Origin: Phyllobacterium zundukense
GTDB lineage: Bacteria > Pseudomonadota > Alphaproteobacteria > Rhizobiales > Rhizobiaceae
Direction of reading: 5' to 3'
NCBI RefSeq assembly: GCF_025452195.1
Contig: NZ_CP104971.1
Span: forward strand, 1-64,000
Length of the DNA stretch: 64,000 bases
The position numbers were made by a program, and so were the translations under genes. Positions 1 through 10,237 of the stretch are shown here, piece by piece (the first letter of the stretch is position 1; each line of letters starts with the position of its first letter). Under the pieces are notes generated by a model, which did not search any database, was not told the DNA's origin, and saw only the letters and a program-made list of their open reading frames with translations.

Positions 1-2122
1 CCGAGATGATCCCACGTTGGATCGACGCGGCTGCAGACAGAAAGACCATGTGTGCGGCTGGTCCGTCTATAGAGTAAATAGACGCTCCATTTGACAGCAT
101 CTCCTTCAACTTGAAAATGCCAACGGTATTCAATACGAGTGTAACAAACTTTTCGAACAGCGGTTCATTTTTCTCTCGGCCTAAATAGTCCGAAAGTAAT
201 GCGTATGCGGAGCCAACGCGACTGATCGACGTGGCTTTTACCATTGCGCCAAACAAGAAGCTATCAATGTCTTGGCGGCTCCTCTTGTTTTTCAGTAGAT
301 ATTGATAATAGACATACAAGCGTCCAGGCGTCGTGTTGCCTTCCGACAACTTTGTCTCTTCTTGTTCGATGGCCGGGTCGCGTGCGGCGATCAAAAGGAC
401 CTCAGGGCTAATTGTGCCTTTTGCGTGCTCTAAGCCAGTACGCATGTTGGCAACTGCTTCCGCCGGACCCTCGGCAATAAAAGATAGAATCTCGCTGTTC
501 GTGTACCGGAAGAAGGTGACATACATCTCAATGCTGAAATTCTCACGGCAGAAGAATTCGGCGACGAGAAACTCGACATAACTTTTATGCGGGAAGAAGT
601 ATAGTTTAGGTCCTTTGGTCCCGATTACGCCTTTCGGCTGTTCGCCAAGATGCTCTACGACGGAACCGATGATTATTTCTCTCAGTGCTGCGTCGTTTCC
701 CTTGGTGTTCCGTATTGATTGTGGGACAAACTCGGATGGGACCTCGTGGGCTCTGAAGCGGTTTTCCTTTTTCTCAGTCAGCAACCACCAAGCCAATTTC
801 TGCATGAAAATGGTCCGCGGATCGCTATAACCAAGAGACCAACCGCCGTCCGGATCCTCGCCGAACTTGCGGCTCGCCTTATTATTTTCGCGTTGAACGA
901 AGCGATAGATGAACTGGAAATACAAGTCGTATCGACTGAACTTTGCGTCGGGAACAGCAAGCCTGCTCATGATGGTCGTGAACATATTCAATTGCACAGG
1001 CCTCGACAGAATGTCAAATTCGTCCTCAACAGCGCGTTGCTTGAATTCCTTTAGCCGTTCAATATTGGTATTATCGATTTTTCGTGCCAGAAAGTTGTCG
1101 AGATAAGTGTCGACCTGATCTCTGCGCAATAAGTCCACTTCGATTTTCGTCAGGCGTTTCAAGTCTCCGAGAACGTTGGTCAGTATGGCGTCGATGACCG
1201 CATTTTCCTCATCAATGGAGAAAAACGAATCGGGCCTACCGAGGATAATCGTCTTTGATCTTCCCTCGAAAAGGAGAGCCATGTCCTCGAACACGAACCT
1301 GAATTCTTCAAGTGTCATGGCGTGACGCATCTCGTCAAAGCCATCCAAGATCAGGAGGAAGTATCCGTCGCGGTTCATTTGGATGAACAGATTGTAGACG
1401 AAGTTTCGAACGGTTGCGGCGCCGTCTGCTCCGGTGAGTGCAGAGCAGATCACTCCTTTGAGATCCTGCTTCGTGAATAATTGACTGAGCGTAATTCTGA
1501 TAGGTATTCGATCGAATTCTCCCGAACGATGGCGTTCGGTCATCAGTTTGCAAAAGTACAGACTGAAACTCGTCTTCCCGACGCCGTATCCGCCATAGGT
1601 AAGGAGGATATTCTGATCCGTTGAAATCCAATGAAGCGCAGCTTGCTCCAGCGTCTGGTTTTTTCCTTTGACGTAAGTATGAATAAAATTCTTGGACGAA
1701 TCGTGGATTTGGTAGGCAGCTATGTTGTCCTGCAACACATAGCTGAAGTTCATCAAAGAAAAGACAAAACGCTCGAATGAGACATATGCGACATCCCGCA
1801 GCGCAGCGACAGATCGAGATGGCTGCTGCGAGAGCTCTTTCTCACCGATGATCAACAGATTATCGATCTCGCCGCTGTCAAGGGAAGGTTTGTAGAGATT
1901 GTAGATCGCCGCTAGGTCCGAAGATGCAAGACCTTTCTTCCAATCTTTGCATTCGACCGCGACTTTCTTTGGAAAGAGAACACTAGTTTCATCAACGAAA
2001 AACACGTCCGCGGTGGTGACCGCGAGGCCCTTCTCAACTTGTACATCCGCGTGGAGACAGCCCAGCAGACCCGCGATTTTATCGCGAAGCGCGGAACCGG
2101 AGAGCTTTATTTGAGACGTCAT
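1..2122 (-). CDS. NACHT ATPase with N-terminal nuclease-like domain (3' end outside window)
   Basis: The frame starts at an ATG at 2122 and is open to the window edge, so at least 707 residues are present and the C-terminus is missing. Around residues 39-59 there is an Asp followed by VAVECKDW, the D...ExK pattern of PD-(D/E)xK (Mrr/restriction-like) nucleases. A Walker A motif, GGYGVGKT, lies near residue 180 and a NACHT-type Walker B, LLILDGFDEM, near 255. STAND proteins joining a nuclease-like domain to NACHT are known bacterial anti-phage sensors: the ATPase oligomerises on a phage cue and the effector cuts nucleic acid. The role here is inferred from this architecture and from the defence-like neighbours. 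The C-terminal sensor region cannot be judged. Confidence 0.85.
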   Translation of the reverse strand, partial: MTSQIKLSGSALRDKIAGLLGCLHADVQVEKGLAVTTADVFFVDETSVLFPKKVAVECKDWKKGLASSDLAAIYNLYKPSLDSGEIDNLLIIGEKELSQQPSRSVAALRDVAYVSFERFVFSLMNFSYVLQDNIAAYQIHDSSKNFIHTYVKGKNQTLEQAALHWISTDQNILLTYGGYGVGKTSFSLYFCKLMTERHRSGEFDRIPIRITLSQLFTKQDLKGVICSALTGADGAATVRNFVYNLFIQMNRDGYFLLILDGFDEMRHAMTLEEFRFVFEDMALLFEGRSKTIILGRPDSFFSIDEENAVIDAILTNVLGDLKRLTKIEVDLLRRDQVDTYLDNFLARKIDNTNIERLKEFKQRAVEDEFDILSRPVQLNMFTTIMSRLAVPDAKFSRYDLYFQFIYRFVQRENNKASRKFGEDPDGGWSLGYSDPRTIFMQKLAWWLLTEKKENRFRAHEVPSEFVPQSIRNTKGNDAALREIIIGSVVEHLGEQPKGVIGTKGPKLYFFPHKSYVEFLVAEFFCRENFSIEMYVTFFRYTNSEILSFIAEGPAEAVANMRTGLEHAKGTISPEVLLIAARDPAIEQEETKLSEGNTTPGRLYVYYQYLLKNKRSRQDIDSFLFGAMVKATSISRVGSAYALLSDYLGREKNEPLFEKFVTLVLNTVGIFKLKEMLSNGASIYSIDGPAAHMVFLSAAASIQRGIIS

Positions 2123-2454
2123 TGGCGAGACCTGTCGCTGTACTGTTTGTTGTTCCCAACAAATCTTACCTTTGATCTGCGATCAACAGCCTTGATCGGC
2201 GGCTCGGCGCCTATCAACAGAGCAATCCAGAAAAAATAGCGCCGCCAGCCAAATACACATTATGCACGTTCCAACATTGTAGCTTCAGAGCAGTCAGTGA
2301 GCTATTGCACTTAATAACCGAGATGGGGCCGGAACTGGACGGTCCGGTCTTAGAGGGCGATCATAGGATAGCTGCCGTTGCCTGCTGGCCGATCTGTAAC
2401 TTCAGCACGGGTTGCAGGCGTTAGTCACGGAAACAGGTAGGATGCACCCTCTGG
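2123..2454. other. Intergenic, no gene seen
   Basis: This 332-bp gap lies between two minus-strand genes. It should hold the promoter of the NACHT gene, but I see no convincing -35/-10 pair, hairpin or short gene. Base composition is more AT-rich near 2230-2300. Confidence 0.5.
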
Positions 2455-3288
2455 TTAGGCGGACGACAAGGACATCTTCAGATTCAGATTTGCCGGAACG
2501 TGCATACCGGCCTTGATCGCATTCGGCAGTTGAACGGTAATCTTGTCCTCCGGTTTCGCCAGTCGGATAGTCTTCATCGCACGGACCAATAGAGCCATAA
2601 TCGCAACGGCTCCGTGATCGTCGGCAGGGTCACATGACATTGCGCCGAAGGTAACACTCGCCGATTTGGACTTCTTGTTTTCCTCCCAATGTAGCCAGCC
2701 GACGCCGGATGTTATCTCCAAGAGGGGAAGCCATTCGCCGGTCTTTTGGTCCTGAACGCTGAGTTTAGGCCATGAACGGCCGATGCGGCACCCGTGCTTG
2801 AAGGCGTTGTAAACGGTTTTTTGGCCGAACAGCCCTGCTTGTACAGAGATGAACCTGATGACTTCATCGTCTAGGACATTTTCGGTTCCCAGACGGCCCC
2901 AGAATTTGGCCGCGATCCATTTATCGTAGTCATTAACACCGCGAATCCCGAGTGTGGCGGGTATCTCTTTACGAGCCACGGATTGCACTGCTTCACTGAA
3001 TTTCGGGCCGAAGAATTTCTTGGCGAATCGGGGGACTGGTCCGTGCGGATGGCTCCCCAAGAGAACGGTGAGCAGCGTTTCGATAGCATGAAACCGGATG
3101 AACATTAGCGCGGATGCCTTCATTTCATCCATCCCGTCGAGCAGTTCAGCGCCGAAGCCGGTATCCTTGCTAGGCTGTTCATCTAGGCGGTAGTGCTGAT
3201 CAACGTCCTTCGTGTAACGAATGCAGCTTGCCTGCTTTAGATGGTAGAGTGGATCAATCTGCGACCAAAATGCCTCTTCGATATTCAT
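2455..3288 (-). CDS. Hypothetical protein, HEPN-like motif
   Basis: The protein has 277 residues. I chose the ATG at 3288 because a strong ribosome site, AGGAGGAG, lies just upstream; a start 13 codons earlier has none. No family is recognised with confidence. The stretch NAFKHG near residue 168 resembles the helix of HEPN-like or abortive-infection proteins (N-x-x-K-H-G), but no Rx4-6H catalytic motif is evident. There is no signal peptide or membrane segment. It lies between two large STAND-type ATPase genes and is divergent from the 1703-residue one, so a defence-related role is plausible but only inferred from position. Confidence 0.7.
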   Translation of the reverse strand: MNIEEAFWSQIDPLYHLKQASCIRYTKDVDQHYRLDEQPSKDTGFGAELLDGMDEMKASALMFIRFHAIETLLTVLLGSHPHGPVPRFAKKFFGPKFSEAVQSVARKEIPATLGIRGVNDYDKWIAAKFWGRLGTENVLDDEVIRFISVQAGLFGQKTVYNAFKHGCRIGRSWPKLSVQDQKTGEWLPLLEITSGVGWLHWEENKKSKSASVTFGAMSCDPADDHGAVAIMALLVRAMKTIRLAKPEDKITVQLPNAIKAGMHVPANLNLKMSLSSA

Positions 3289-3632
3289 CCCTGGCTCCTC
3301 CTCTAGTGTCTTGGAAGTTTGCCACAATACAGTGGAAAACTCTCCCAGAAATCAACACGCAACGTTTATCGCACGAGCATCGGCTTTGTATTCGCAGTAC
3401 GTTGTTTATCTTTCTCGGCACGGGTAACATCCGTTCCGCGATGATCCGGAAGCAAGTGTCAACCGACTTGGAATCTTCAGGCCCTTCTTCGGCCGAAGAG
3501 GAGATGGTAGATTCAATGGATGGCTTCTGTGCCCCTCAAACCCAAAGATGCAAGGGTCTCCGACATATACGCTGTTGAGAACGACATGTTCGTCGCCCAC
3601 AATCTTGCTCCACTTCACCGCAGAGAACGACG
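3289..3632. promoter_or_regulatory. Divergent intergenic region
   Basis: This 344-bp gap separates the minus-strand HEPN-like gene from the plus-strand STAND gene and must hold both promoters. I see no strong operator dyad or small gene. Confidence 0.4.
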
Positions 3633-6600
3633 ATGACAGAGGCCACACGACCAAAGAAGGACACTAGTCCGCGAGCGGCAGGACCGGCAGGACCTCAATT
3701 TGAGGCAAAAGTCGCAACCCACTATGCGCTTGCGGTGCTTGCCCAAACGGAGGCCTTCGGGCTTCCCGGCGCGATCGTCGATCGGCTCGAATTCCAGCGC
3801 AGCGGTCTAGGCCACCCACTCGACGACATTATCATCAAGGCGACAACGCGGACGGGCGTGCAATGCTGCCTTGAAGTGCAAGCCAAGCGATCGATGGCGT
3901 TTACGGAAGGTGATAGCAATTTTGCAGCTGTCGTCGCCGGCATCGTCGAGGGCCGCAAGAGAGATGCCTCTCGGCGCTTCGCCGTTGCTCTCGAGCGCAC
4001 ATCTGGACCCATCGAAAGCGGCGTCCAAGAGGTTCTTGAGCTGTCACGGCACGCGACCGACGCACAATCCTTCCTGACACTGCTCAAGACGCCGGGGCGT
4101 GGCAACCAGGATATGCGCCGCTTCGTTGTCGCCCTCGAAAAGCATCTCGGCAACCATGGCTGCGGATCCGATGAAATCATTTTCGAAGTTCTAAATTCGT
4201 TTTCGGTGCTGGTGTTCGATTACGCGCGACCAAATTCGATCGCCGAACATCACGATCGCACGCGCGCGCAACAGCTGACCTCCGGAGCCAAACAAGCAAA
4301 CCTCTATGATGTGCTGTTCGGTCTCATTCTTCGCTCTGACGCAATAGGCGGCGAAACAAACCGAGGCCACTTGATCGCTGCTCTGCGCGAGCAGGGCATC
4401 GAGATAGGCCCATCCCTCAATTTGGTCAAAGCCCGCGAACGGATCGAGGAACTGAGCCGGTTCGCGCTGGCGGATATTAAGACAACCGTCAGCCGTCAAC
4501 GGTTGGGTCGCACGCACCGCCGACGCCAACTCGAAGAACTTCTGAACGAGGCCGAGCATGCGTCGCGCGTCGTCGAAATCACCGGCCCAGGTGGTGCCGG
4601 TAAGTCCGGGTTGCTAAAATCCGCCGCCGAAGGCCGTCATATGCTTTCGCGGGTGCTTGTCCTTGCCCCGGATCGAACACCGCCCGGCGGCTGGCCGGCT
4701 CTCAGAAGCCAGTTCGCGATCGACGTCACAGCCGAGCAGTTTCTGGAAGATCTCTCCTGCGATGGCGGCGGATTGATCTGTATCGATGGTCTCGATCGTT
4801 TCCGCGACGAAGCGCAACTCAAGACCGTCGTCGATGTGCTGTCCTCAGCGCTCACGGTGCAGGGCGTCACCGTGGTGTTCACAGCCCGGCCCGGCTGGCA
4901 GGAACAAGCCGCTTTCGCGTTCGGCGAAGAGCTTTTGGCGTCACTAAAGTCCCCGCGCCAGCTCTACGTCGAAGGCCTGGACGACGCCGAGGCCGCTGAC
5001 TTGGCAGCTGCAACGCCGGAACTTGTGCCATTGCTGCAGCCCGATCATCCAGCGAAAGCGCTCGCCAGAAATCCCTTCATTCTCCGGCGGCTGCTCAGTA
5101 CCCGACTCAAGACCGACAAAGTGTTGAGCGAGGCCGAACTCGCCTGGGACTGGTGGAAATCCGGCGCGCATGTCATCGGCCGTGCGGCCGGAGATACCCA
5201 AGCACGCCGGCGGGTGCTATTGAGCGTGGCACAGGGCATGCTGGACGGCCAAACGCTGGTCAGCGTAGCAACGCAAGATGCGGCCGCCGTTGCAACCCTG
5301 ATAGCGGACGGCGTGCTGGTTCAGATATCGACGGATCGCGTCAAGTTTGAGCACGATCTGTTCGCTGATTGGGCCATCGCCTGCGCGCTCTCCGAAGACC
5401 CGCAACGCACCAAGACGTTGCCGCTTGACGCGCTGCCACCCTTTTGGCTGAGCCGCGGCTTCGAGTTGGCCTGTCGGCGCTTGGCCGAGAGCGACGATAA
5501 GAGGACGTATCCTGCCATCATCAAGGACCTTGAAGGCCTAAACGCCAAGAGTGGCTGGACCGCGCTCGCACTCTTGGCGCTTGTGCGCTCGGAACATGCC
5601 CGTACACTGCTCGCACGGCATGCTGATCTTTTACTCGAGGGCAAGGGCGAGCGTGCGACGAGCCTCATCCGCCGCGTGATCGCTTCGCACGGACAGCCCG
5701 CCGAGAGGGCCCTCAAGAACGCGCTCCCCTCCGGCGTCGCCATTCCCAAAGGTCTCATCTTGCCGGCGGGCCCGCAATGGCGCGAGCTCATCGTCTGGTG
5801 CATCGGTAACGTCGATCTGCTGCCGCCCTCTGCATTGGCAGCCGCAATCTCCCTGTTCGAGGGCTGGTTGACGCTTGCCGCTTTTGGCGAAAAGACACTC
5901 TCGCCGCTCCTTCTGGATCGTCTCACCGATGTGCTCATCGCCGAGATCAAAGAAGATGACCGGTCACTGCTAAAGCCCGGTGAGGCCTCGCCCAAAATCA
6001 AATACGCCGTCGGGCGGGACGCACTTGAAACTGCGCGGTACCAACTCGCACTCTATGCCCGAACATCGCCAAGTGCCGCAAATCGCTACCTCTTGGCGAT
6101 CGCAGAATCCAAGCAACCCAGTCGGCGGATGCTGCAGCTCCTCGAATTTCCGGGAAACTTAGCGACCGCAGCACCTGCTGCTTTTGGTGCGGCGTTTCTA
6201 AACTCCATCAAACGAGATTCAGAACACGATACCTCCAGGAGTGAGCGGCGATACCGGACAACCTCCATGCTGGAAGGCCCCTTCGTATTGGGTCGTTGTG
6301 GCATTGGGCTTTTTGCCGATCTCCTTGCCGCCGATCGCAAAAGCGCCACCGATCTAATCCGGAGTCTCGTCGCTTCGGACCAAGATGCGATCGATTCAGA
6401 GGACGGGTTTGTGCTGACGCTGGCAGGGCAAGAACGACGCATATCTCCGCCTTCCAGTTATGGGTGGTCGCGCGGCAATGCGCCATCGACCATTGCCGCC
6501 ATGGCCCTCAAGGCGCTGGAATTTTCGGCGCACAAACGCATCGACGCCGGTGAACGTCTGGACGATGTTGTGCGGGAGCTCCTTAGCGATGGTCCCGTGA

Positions 6601-8744
6601 GCGGCGCCGTGCTGCTGGTGATCGTCGATCTCGTCCTCTCCCATTCTCCGCTAAATGGCCAATTGCTCGCCGATCTGGTTGTCTCACCGGAACTCTTGAC
6701 CCTCGACACGACCCGCGCCCAGCACGACGTTGCCGAGAAGATGTCGGGAGGTCCGCTCGGATTATTTCGGCAAGGTCGTCATCCGTCAGATACCGCGATC
6801 GAGCAAAATCTTACAGAACGCACGTCGCGTACTGTAGCTTTGCACAACGCCATCACCCAGATTGTGCTTTGCCAGCCAGATGAGGCAACCGCCGGTCTGC
6901 GCGCCAAACTGGCCGCGGCCGTCGCGCGGCTCGGGGCCTGGACGAGTGCCTCCATCGACTGGACCTCCGAACAATTCATGGCGTCCCACGCTCAGCGGCT
7001 AGCCTCGAAGGCCAACTACGAGCTGATCACTGAGACGGATGCCGACGGTAAAACGCGCCAGGCATGGTCGTTGCGCTTGCCGGAGGAGCAGGCACGCTGG
7101 TCGCAAGAGCAGACCTCCGGCCTCGCCGCCGAGCACATCGCCTTCACCCGTTCGCTCGCGCTGCGCATGGCCATGGATGATGAGCAAAAGCGCGTCACGG
7201 TCACCGTGGTTGACGCCGAGGCTGTGCTGCTTGCCACCGCTGATGCCTCGCCTGGACAAGCGAGCGATCATAGTGACCCCAACGACTCTTGGCTGGCCCG
7301 CGTCGCCGCGGCAGCATTCCTCGCGCGCTTCGGAATAGACGAAAATGTTGCATTACAAAAGGCAACGTTGTCGGCGATCTTTGATCACGCGCTGCAACAA
7401 GCAAACAGCGAATTGCGCAATCTGCGATACGACGTAATGTACGATGCATACGCGCTCGCCGTCACCGGTCGTCTCTATCTCGCCTCGCGATTCCAACGCG
7501 ACGAAGATTGGCGTGCGCTACTGGGCGCAGTGAGCAGCAATCCCGCAAGTGCTGTGTCTGCACTCTCTCGCCATCTCCAGGCGGCTAAAGATATCGGAGA
7601 CCGGCCACTTCGCTCTGCCATCCGCATCGGACTTCAGGCGTGCGAGTTCCCTCGGCAAAAGCATTATGATGAACACCAGGCAGCCTTCGACGCACGCCAA
7701 TCACAATTGAGCGCGACCAAATTGACGAGGCTCACGACAGAACTACATTGGATGGCGCATGGTGGTAACGAGCCGGCATGGCCGTCGCCGCCGTTGCGGC
7801 GACAACGCCGGCCAAAGCGGTCAATCCGCCTGCCAGGTGGCGCACCCAAGCCGCCCCGCGCGCGTCCCGAACCCAAGTGGCCGGACACTTACTTTGATGA
7901 TCGAACCGCCGCGGTGTGGTTGCGCATCCTGGAGCAATCAACCGACCCCGGCGCAATTCCTGCGGTGCTCAAAGCCAGCCATGACTGGCTCATCGATGCG
8001 AATGGTCGCGGCGACGAGGACGAAGATGACACCGACTTGGAGCGGATCTGGACACGCGCGCTCTTCGAGTGCGCCGCAACGCATGCCAGAAATTGGACTG
8101 ACAACGAACGAACTAAACTCATTTTCGATGTTCTCGACCAGTCCTGCGATGAGGCGTTCATCGATACCGCCGCCGCGTTTCTCGTCAAAAGCGATCTGAT
8201 CCACATCGAAGGGGACGCCGCAGACACGCAGTATCTGGTCGATTTGCGCTCGCGGCTATGGGCACGCCTGAAGAATACCACACCTTGGAGACGCCATTGC
8301 TGGTCGCCGCGCGGCGGTTTGGAAATCCATCTCAATGAGCTGATATTGGCGTTCTTCTGCAAACTGGCGGGCGGCTTTGGCCACGCAACGTCCTACACCA
8401 AGGGCCTCAAAGACGAACAGATCATCCCCTTCTTGCCGGTGCTCACAGAAATAGCCGTGGCGTCCGCGTCCTGTCCGTCGATCGCTCGCCTTTTCCTTGA
8501 CGTGCTTGAACTTATCGACCCGCTAAAAGTCGAGCCGTTTTTGTTGAGCGCAGCGACCAGCTGGTCGTCGCGCAGCGATCAGCGCTTCTGGAATGAGTTG
8601 GGCATTGGTCAGCGCGTTTGCGCGCTGGCGGAAAAAGCAGCCATCCAAGCACCGGCGCATCAGTGGATCGAGATCGCTGATGCCATTGCCGCAACCGGTG
8701 TCGTGGCAGGAGAGACGCTCAAGCAAGCGTTGGCGAGTAAATAA
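3633..8744 (+). CDS. Very large STAND-type ATPase with N-terminal nuclease-like domain
   Basis: The protein has 1703 residues and starts at an ATG preceded by GAGAACG. Residues about 62-85 carry an Asp pair (LDDIIIKA) followed by CLEVQAKRS, a D...(E/Q)xK arrangement like a PD-(D/E)xK nuclease. A P-loop, GPGGAGKS, lies near residue 320 and a Walker B, LICIDGLDRF, near 380, as in STAND/AAA signalling ATPases. The remaining 1300 residues are Leu/Ala-rich helical sequence that probably forms a superhelical sensor. A basic, Pro-rich linker occurs near residues 1390-1420. Similar architecture is found in Avs/AVAST-type phage sensors, but I cannot assign it to a named Avs type. It is transcribed alone. 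Confidence 0.85.
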   Translation: MTEATRPKKDTSPRAAGPAGPQFEAKVATHYALAVLAQTEAFGLPGAIVDRLEFQRSGLGHPLDDIIIKATTRTGVQCCLEVQAKRSMAFTEGDSNFAAVVAGIVEGRKRDASRRFAVALERTSGPIESGVQEVLELSRHATDAQSFLTLLKTPGRGNQDMRRFVVALEKHLGNHGCGSDEIIFEVLNSFSVLVFDYARPNSIAEHHDRTRAQQLTSGAKQANLYDVLFGLILRSDAIGGETNRGHLIAALREQGIEIGPSLNLVKARERIEELSRFALADIKTTVSRQRLGRTHRRRQLEELLNEAEHASRVVEITGPGGAGKSGLLKSAAEGRHMLSRVLVLAPDRTPPGGWPALRSQFAIDVTAEQFLEDLSCDGGGLICIDGLDRFRDEAQLKTVVDVLSSALTVQGVTVVFTARPGWQEQAAFAFGEELLASLKSPRQLYVEGLDDAEAADLAAATPELVPLLQPDHPAKALARNPFILRRLLSTRLKTDKVLSEAELAWDWWKSGAHVIGRAAGDTQARRRVLLSVAQGMLDGQTLVSVATQDAAAVATLIADGVLVQISTDRVKFEHDLFADWAIACALSEDPQRTKTLPLDALPPFWLSRGFELACRRLAESDDKRTYPAIIKDLEGLNAKSGWTALALLALVRSEHARTLLARHADLLLEGKGERATSLIRRVIASHGQPAERALKNALPSGVAIPKGLILPAGPQWRELIVWCIGNVDLLPPSALAAAISLFEGWLTLAAFGEKTLSPLLLDRLTDVLIAEIKEDDRSLLKPGEASPKIKYAVGRDALETARYQLALYARTSPSAANRYLLAIAESKQPSRRMLQLLEFPGNLATAAPAAFGAAFLNSIKRDSEHDTSRSERRYRTTSMLEGPFVLGRCGIGLFADLLAADRKSATDLIRSLVASDQDAIDSEDGFVLTLAGQERRISPPSSYGWSRGNAPSTIAAMALKALEFSAHKRIDAGERLDDVVRELLSDGPVSGAVLLVIVDLVLSHSPLNGQLLADLVVSPELLTLDTTRAQHDVAEKMSGGPLGLFRQGRHPSDTAIEQNLTERTSRTVALHNAITQIVLCQPDEATAGLRAKLAAAVARLGAWTSASIDWTSEQFMASHAQRLASKANYELITETDADGKTRQAWSLRLPEEQARWSQEQTSGLAAEHIAFTRSLALRMAMDDEQKRVTVTVVDAEAVLLATADASPGQASDHSDPNDSWLARVAAAAFLARFGIDENVALQKATLSAIFDHALQQANSELRNLRYDVMYDAYALAVTGRLYLASRFQRDEDWRALLGAVSSNPASAVSALSRHLQAAKDIGDRPLRSAIRIGLQACEFPRQKHYDEHQAAFDARQSQLSATKLTRLTTELHWMAHGGNEPAWPSPPLRRQRRPKRSIRLPGGAPKPPRARPEPKWPDTYFDDRTAAVWLRILEQSTDPGAIPAVLKASHDWLIDANGRGDEDEDDTDLERIWTRALFECAATHARNWTDNERTKLIFDVLDQSCDEAFIDTAAAFLVKSDLIHIEGDAADTQYLVDLRSRLWARLKNTTPWRRHCWSPRGGLEIHLNELILAFFCKLAGGFGHATSYTKGLKDEQIIPFLPVLTEIAVASASCPSIARLFLDVLELIDPLKVEPFLLSAATSWSSRSDQRFWNELGIGQRVCALAEKAAIQAPAHQWIEIADAIAATGVVAGETLKQALASK

Positions 8745-8800
8745 CCCCTAATTTTTGGACACTGTTGATGTCTGCTTTCGGAAAAATATCAAAAGGCACC

Positions 8801-9045
8801 TAGCGACCGCACTGCGGCACAAAGCAGCCATTGACCGACTCGGGATCGTCACCAGCTACGAATTTAACCGGCGCACCTTGCCTTTTTGAGAAATGCACCG
8901 TGAAGGTGCCGGCCGTAGTTGTGTTGATGATGGTATTGAGCCGTGGGAAAACGTCTTTGAACGCCTTACCGCCCTTCTCGAAGCGGCGGGACGTTGGGAC
9001 ATCGCGAATATCATCCGCCAGCAGCTTGGGCAGGGTCGCGGTCAT
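8801..9045 (-). CDS. Small hypothetical protein
   Basis: This 81-residue frame is compact, has no membrane segment and ends in CFVPQCGR with two Cys. No family is recognised, and the ribosome site before the ATG is weak. It runs in the same direction as the next gene upstream (222 residues), about 130 bp away, so the two may be co-transcribed. It could still be a chance frame. Confidence 0.45.
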
Positions 9046-9178
9046 GTGACCATCGAAAATTAGCCTGCCAGCAAAATAGCAGCGGCAATTTGATTTTAAC
9101 GGTAAGACATCATAAATAGAAAAAGCCAGCCCAGCCTTTCAACTGGACCGGCCATGTTGAAGCGCTATCATGCTCTTC

Positions 9179-9847
9179 TCATGTACCACCCCCCGGAACG
9201 GCTTCACGCCCTTTCGCACGAGTGGAGACCAAAGCCGCTGACGCACCTTCGCGGGGCTCGCTGTCGGCGGCTTTGTTACGTTGGGGCAACCAGTATTTCG
9301 GCGCATCGTCTGCCTTGCATACTGCTCCCTTGTGGGCCATGCGCCATACGACGCTATTCACGTTTTGCTTTTCCGGCGCCTCGCCGAACAGCAGCACGAT
9401 GTAATTCTCAATCTCCTTCGGCGCGAGTGTTTCCACATCGTTCTGATGGGCGTAGCGCATCGCGACCTCAATCTTCTCGGGCAGGGTAAGGCCCTTCTTA
9501 GCCAAAACGTCCCAGCCGGGACTTCCACCCACGAAACGGTTGGAATGCGCCTTCGACTGCAGAAGCAGATGGATGTGGGGCTTGAGATTATCCTTGTGGT
9601 GCAGAACGCACGCAAAGTCAGCGGCGTGGTCGCGCTCGATCCGTGGCGTGTGGACAATCACGTTACGCCACGCTTCATAGCAGGCATTCTCCCCCGGCTC
9701 TTCCTTGCCCACCAGGCGGGCGATAATGTTTTCGGCGAAATCCAACTCGACCAGCTCAGTCTCCAGAGCGGTAAGCTGTTCGCGCAAGCGGGCGATCTGG
9801 TCGGTGACAACCTTCCTGCGCTCTGCGATGACATTGCTTTCCGACAT
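9179..9847 (-). CDS. Hypothetical protein with N-terminal coiled coil
   Basis: The protein has 222 residues with a good ribosome site (GAGGAG, six bases before ATG). Residues about 6-40 are charged and heptad-like (RRKVVTDQIARLREQ...), suggesting a coiled coil. The rest is soluble, and the tail from about 185 on is low-complexity and probably disordered. No known family is recognised. Two dyads of the form NTATC-N4-GATAA lie directly upstream (9875-9888 and 9918-9931), so it is probably controlled by a dedicated repressor. Confidence 0.7.
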   Translation of the reverse strand: MSESNVIAERRKVVTDQIARLREQLTALETELVELDFAENIIARLVGKEEPGENACYEAWRNVIVHTPRIERDHAADFACVLHHKDNLKPHIHLLLQSKAHSNRFVGGSPGWDVLAKKGLTLPEKIEVAMRYAHQNDVETLAPKEIENYIVLLFGEAPEKQNVNSVVWRMAHKGAVCKADDAPKYWLPQRNKAADSEPREGASAALVSTRAKGREAVPGGGT

Positions 9848-9874
9848 TGGCTACTCCTCAACGTTACCAGTATC

Positions 9875-9931
9875 ATATCAGCTGATAAGGCAAATGTATA
9901 CAGATGGTCGAAATAGGTTATCCGCAGATAA
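9875..9931. promoter_or_regulatory. Pair of operator-like dyads NTATC-N4-GATAA
   Basis: ATATC-AGCT-GATAA lies at 9875-9888, with a perfect 12-bp palindrome at 9876-9887. TTATC-CGCA-GATAA lies at 9918-9931. Centres are 43 bp apart, about four helical turns, upstream of the minus-strand gene starting at 9847. The shared half-sites and spacer suggest a cooperative dimeric repressor. No such regulator is encoded next to it. Confidence 0.5.
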
Positions 9932-10237
9932 GACAAGAACGGCTCAAATCCAGAGGAACGTGGCAAATCAGGTAATCGCATTGCCTATCTCGCTCTCATA
10001 GCAGATTGGTAAGAGAAAGAGAAGGTCCAGTTGCCATACGCGTGGAGCTGCGCCATCGTAGGTGGGTGAAAAAGAGCAGCGGCAATGCAACGGCTAAGCG
10101 TCCTGATGAGGTGGAGAAGCCATCGCCCGCTGTCGCTTTGCTCTTAAAGGGGGGCTTCCATTCTCAGCAATCCGGATGGCGCGCCGTCCTACGGTGATGC
10201 TGGCGCGAAGCGTAATCGCCCGAGAGATCGGTCATCA
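9932..10237. other. Intergenic, no gene seen
   Basis: This stretch of about 300 bp lies between the end of the helicase gene (minus strand) and the operator-bearing promoter region. Short frames here lack ribosome sites, and no terminator hairpin with a T-run was found for the helicase gene. Confidence 0.4.

Noticed and set aside
4000..8700. Numerous antisense frames of 60-226 codons inside the 1703-residue gene
   Set aside because: They mirror a GC-rich coding frame and lack ribosome sites and motifs.
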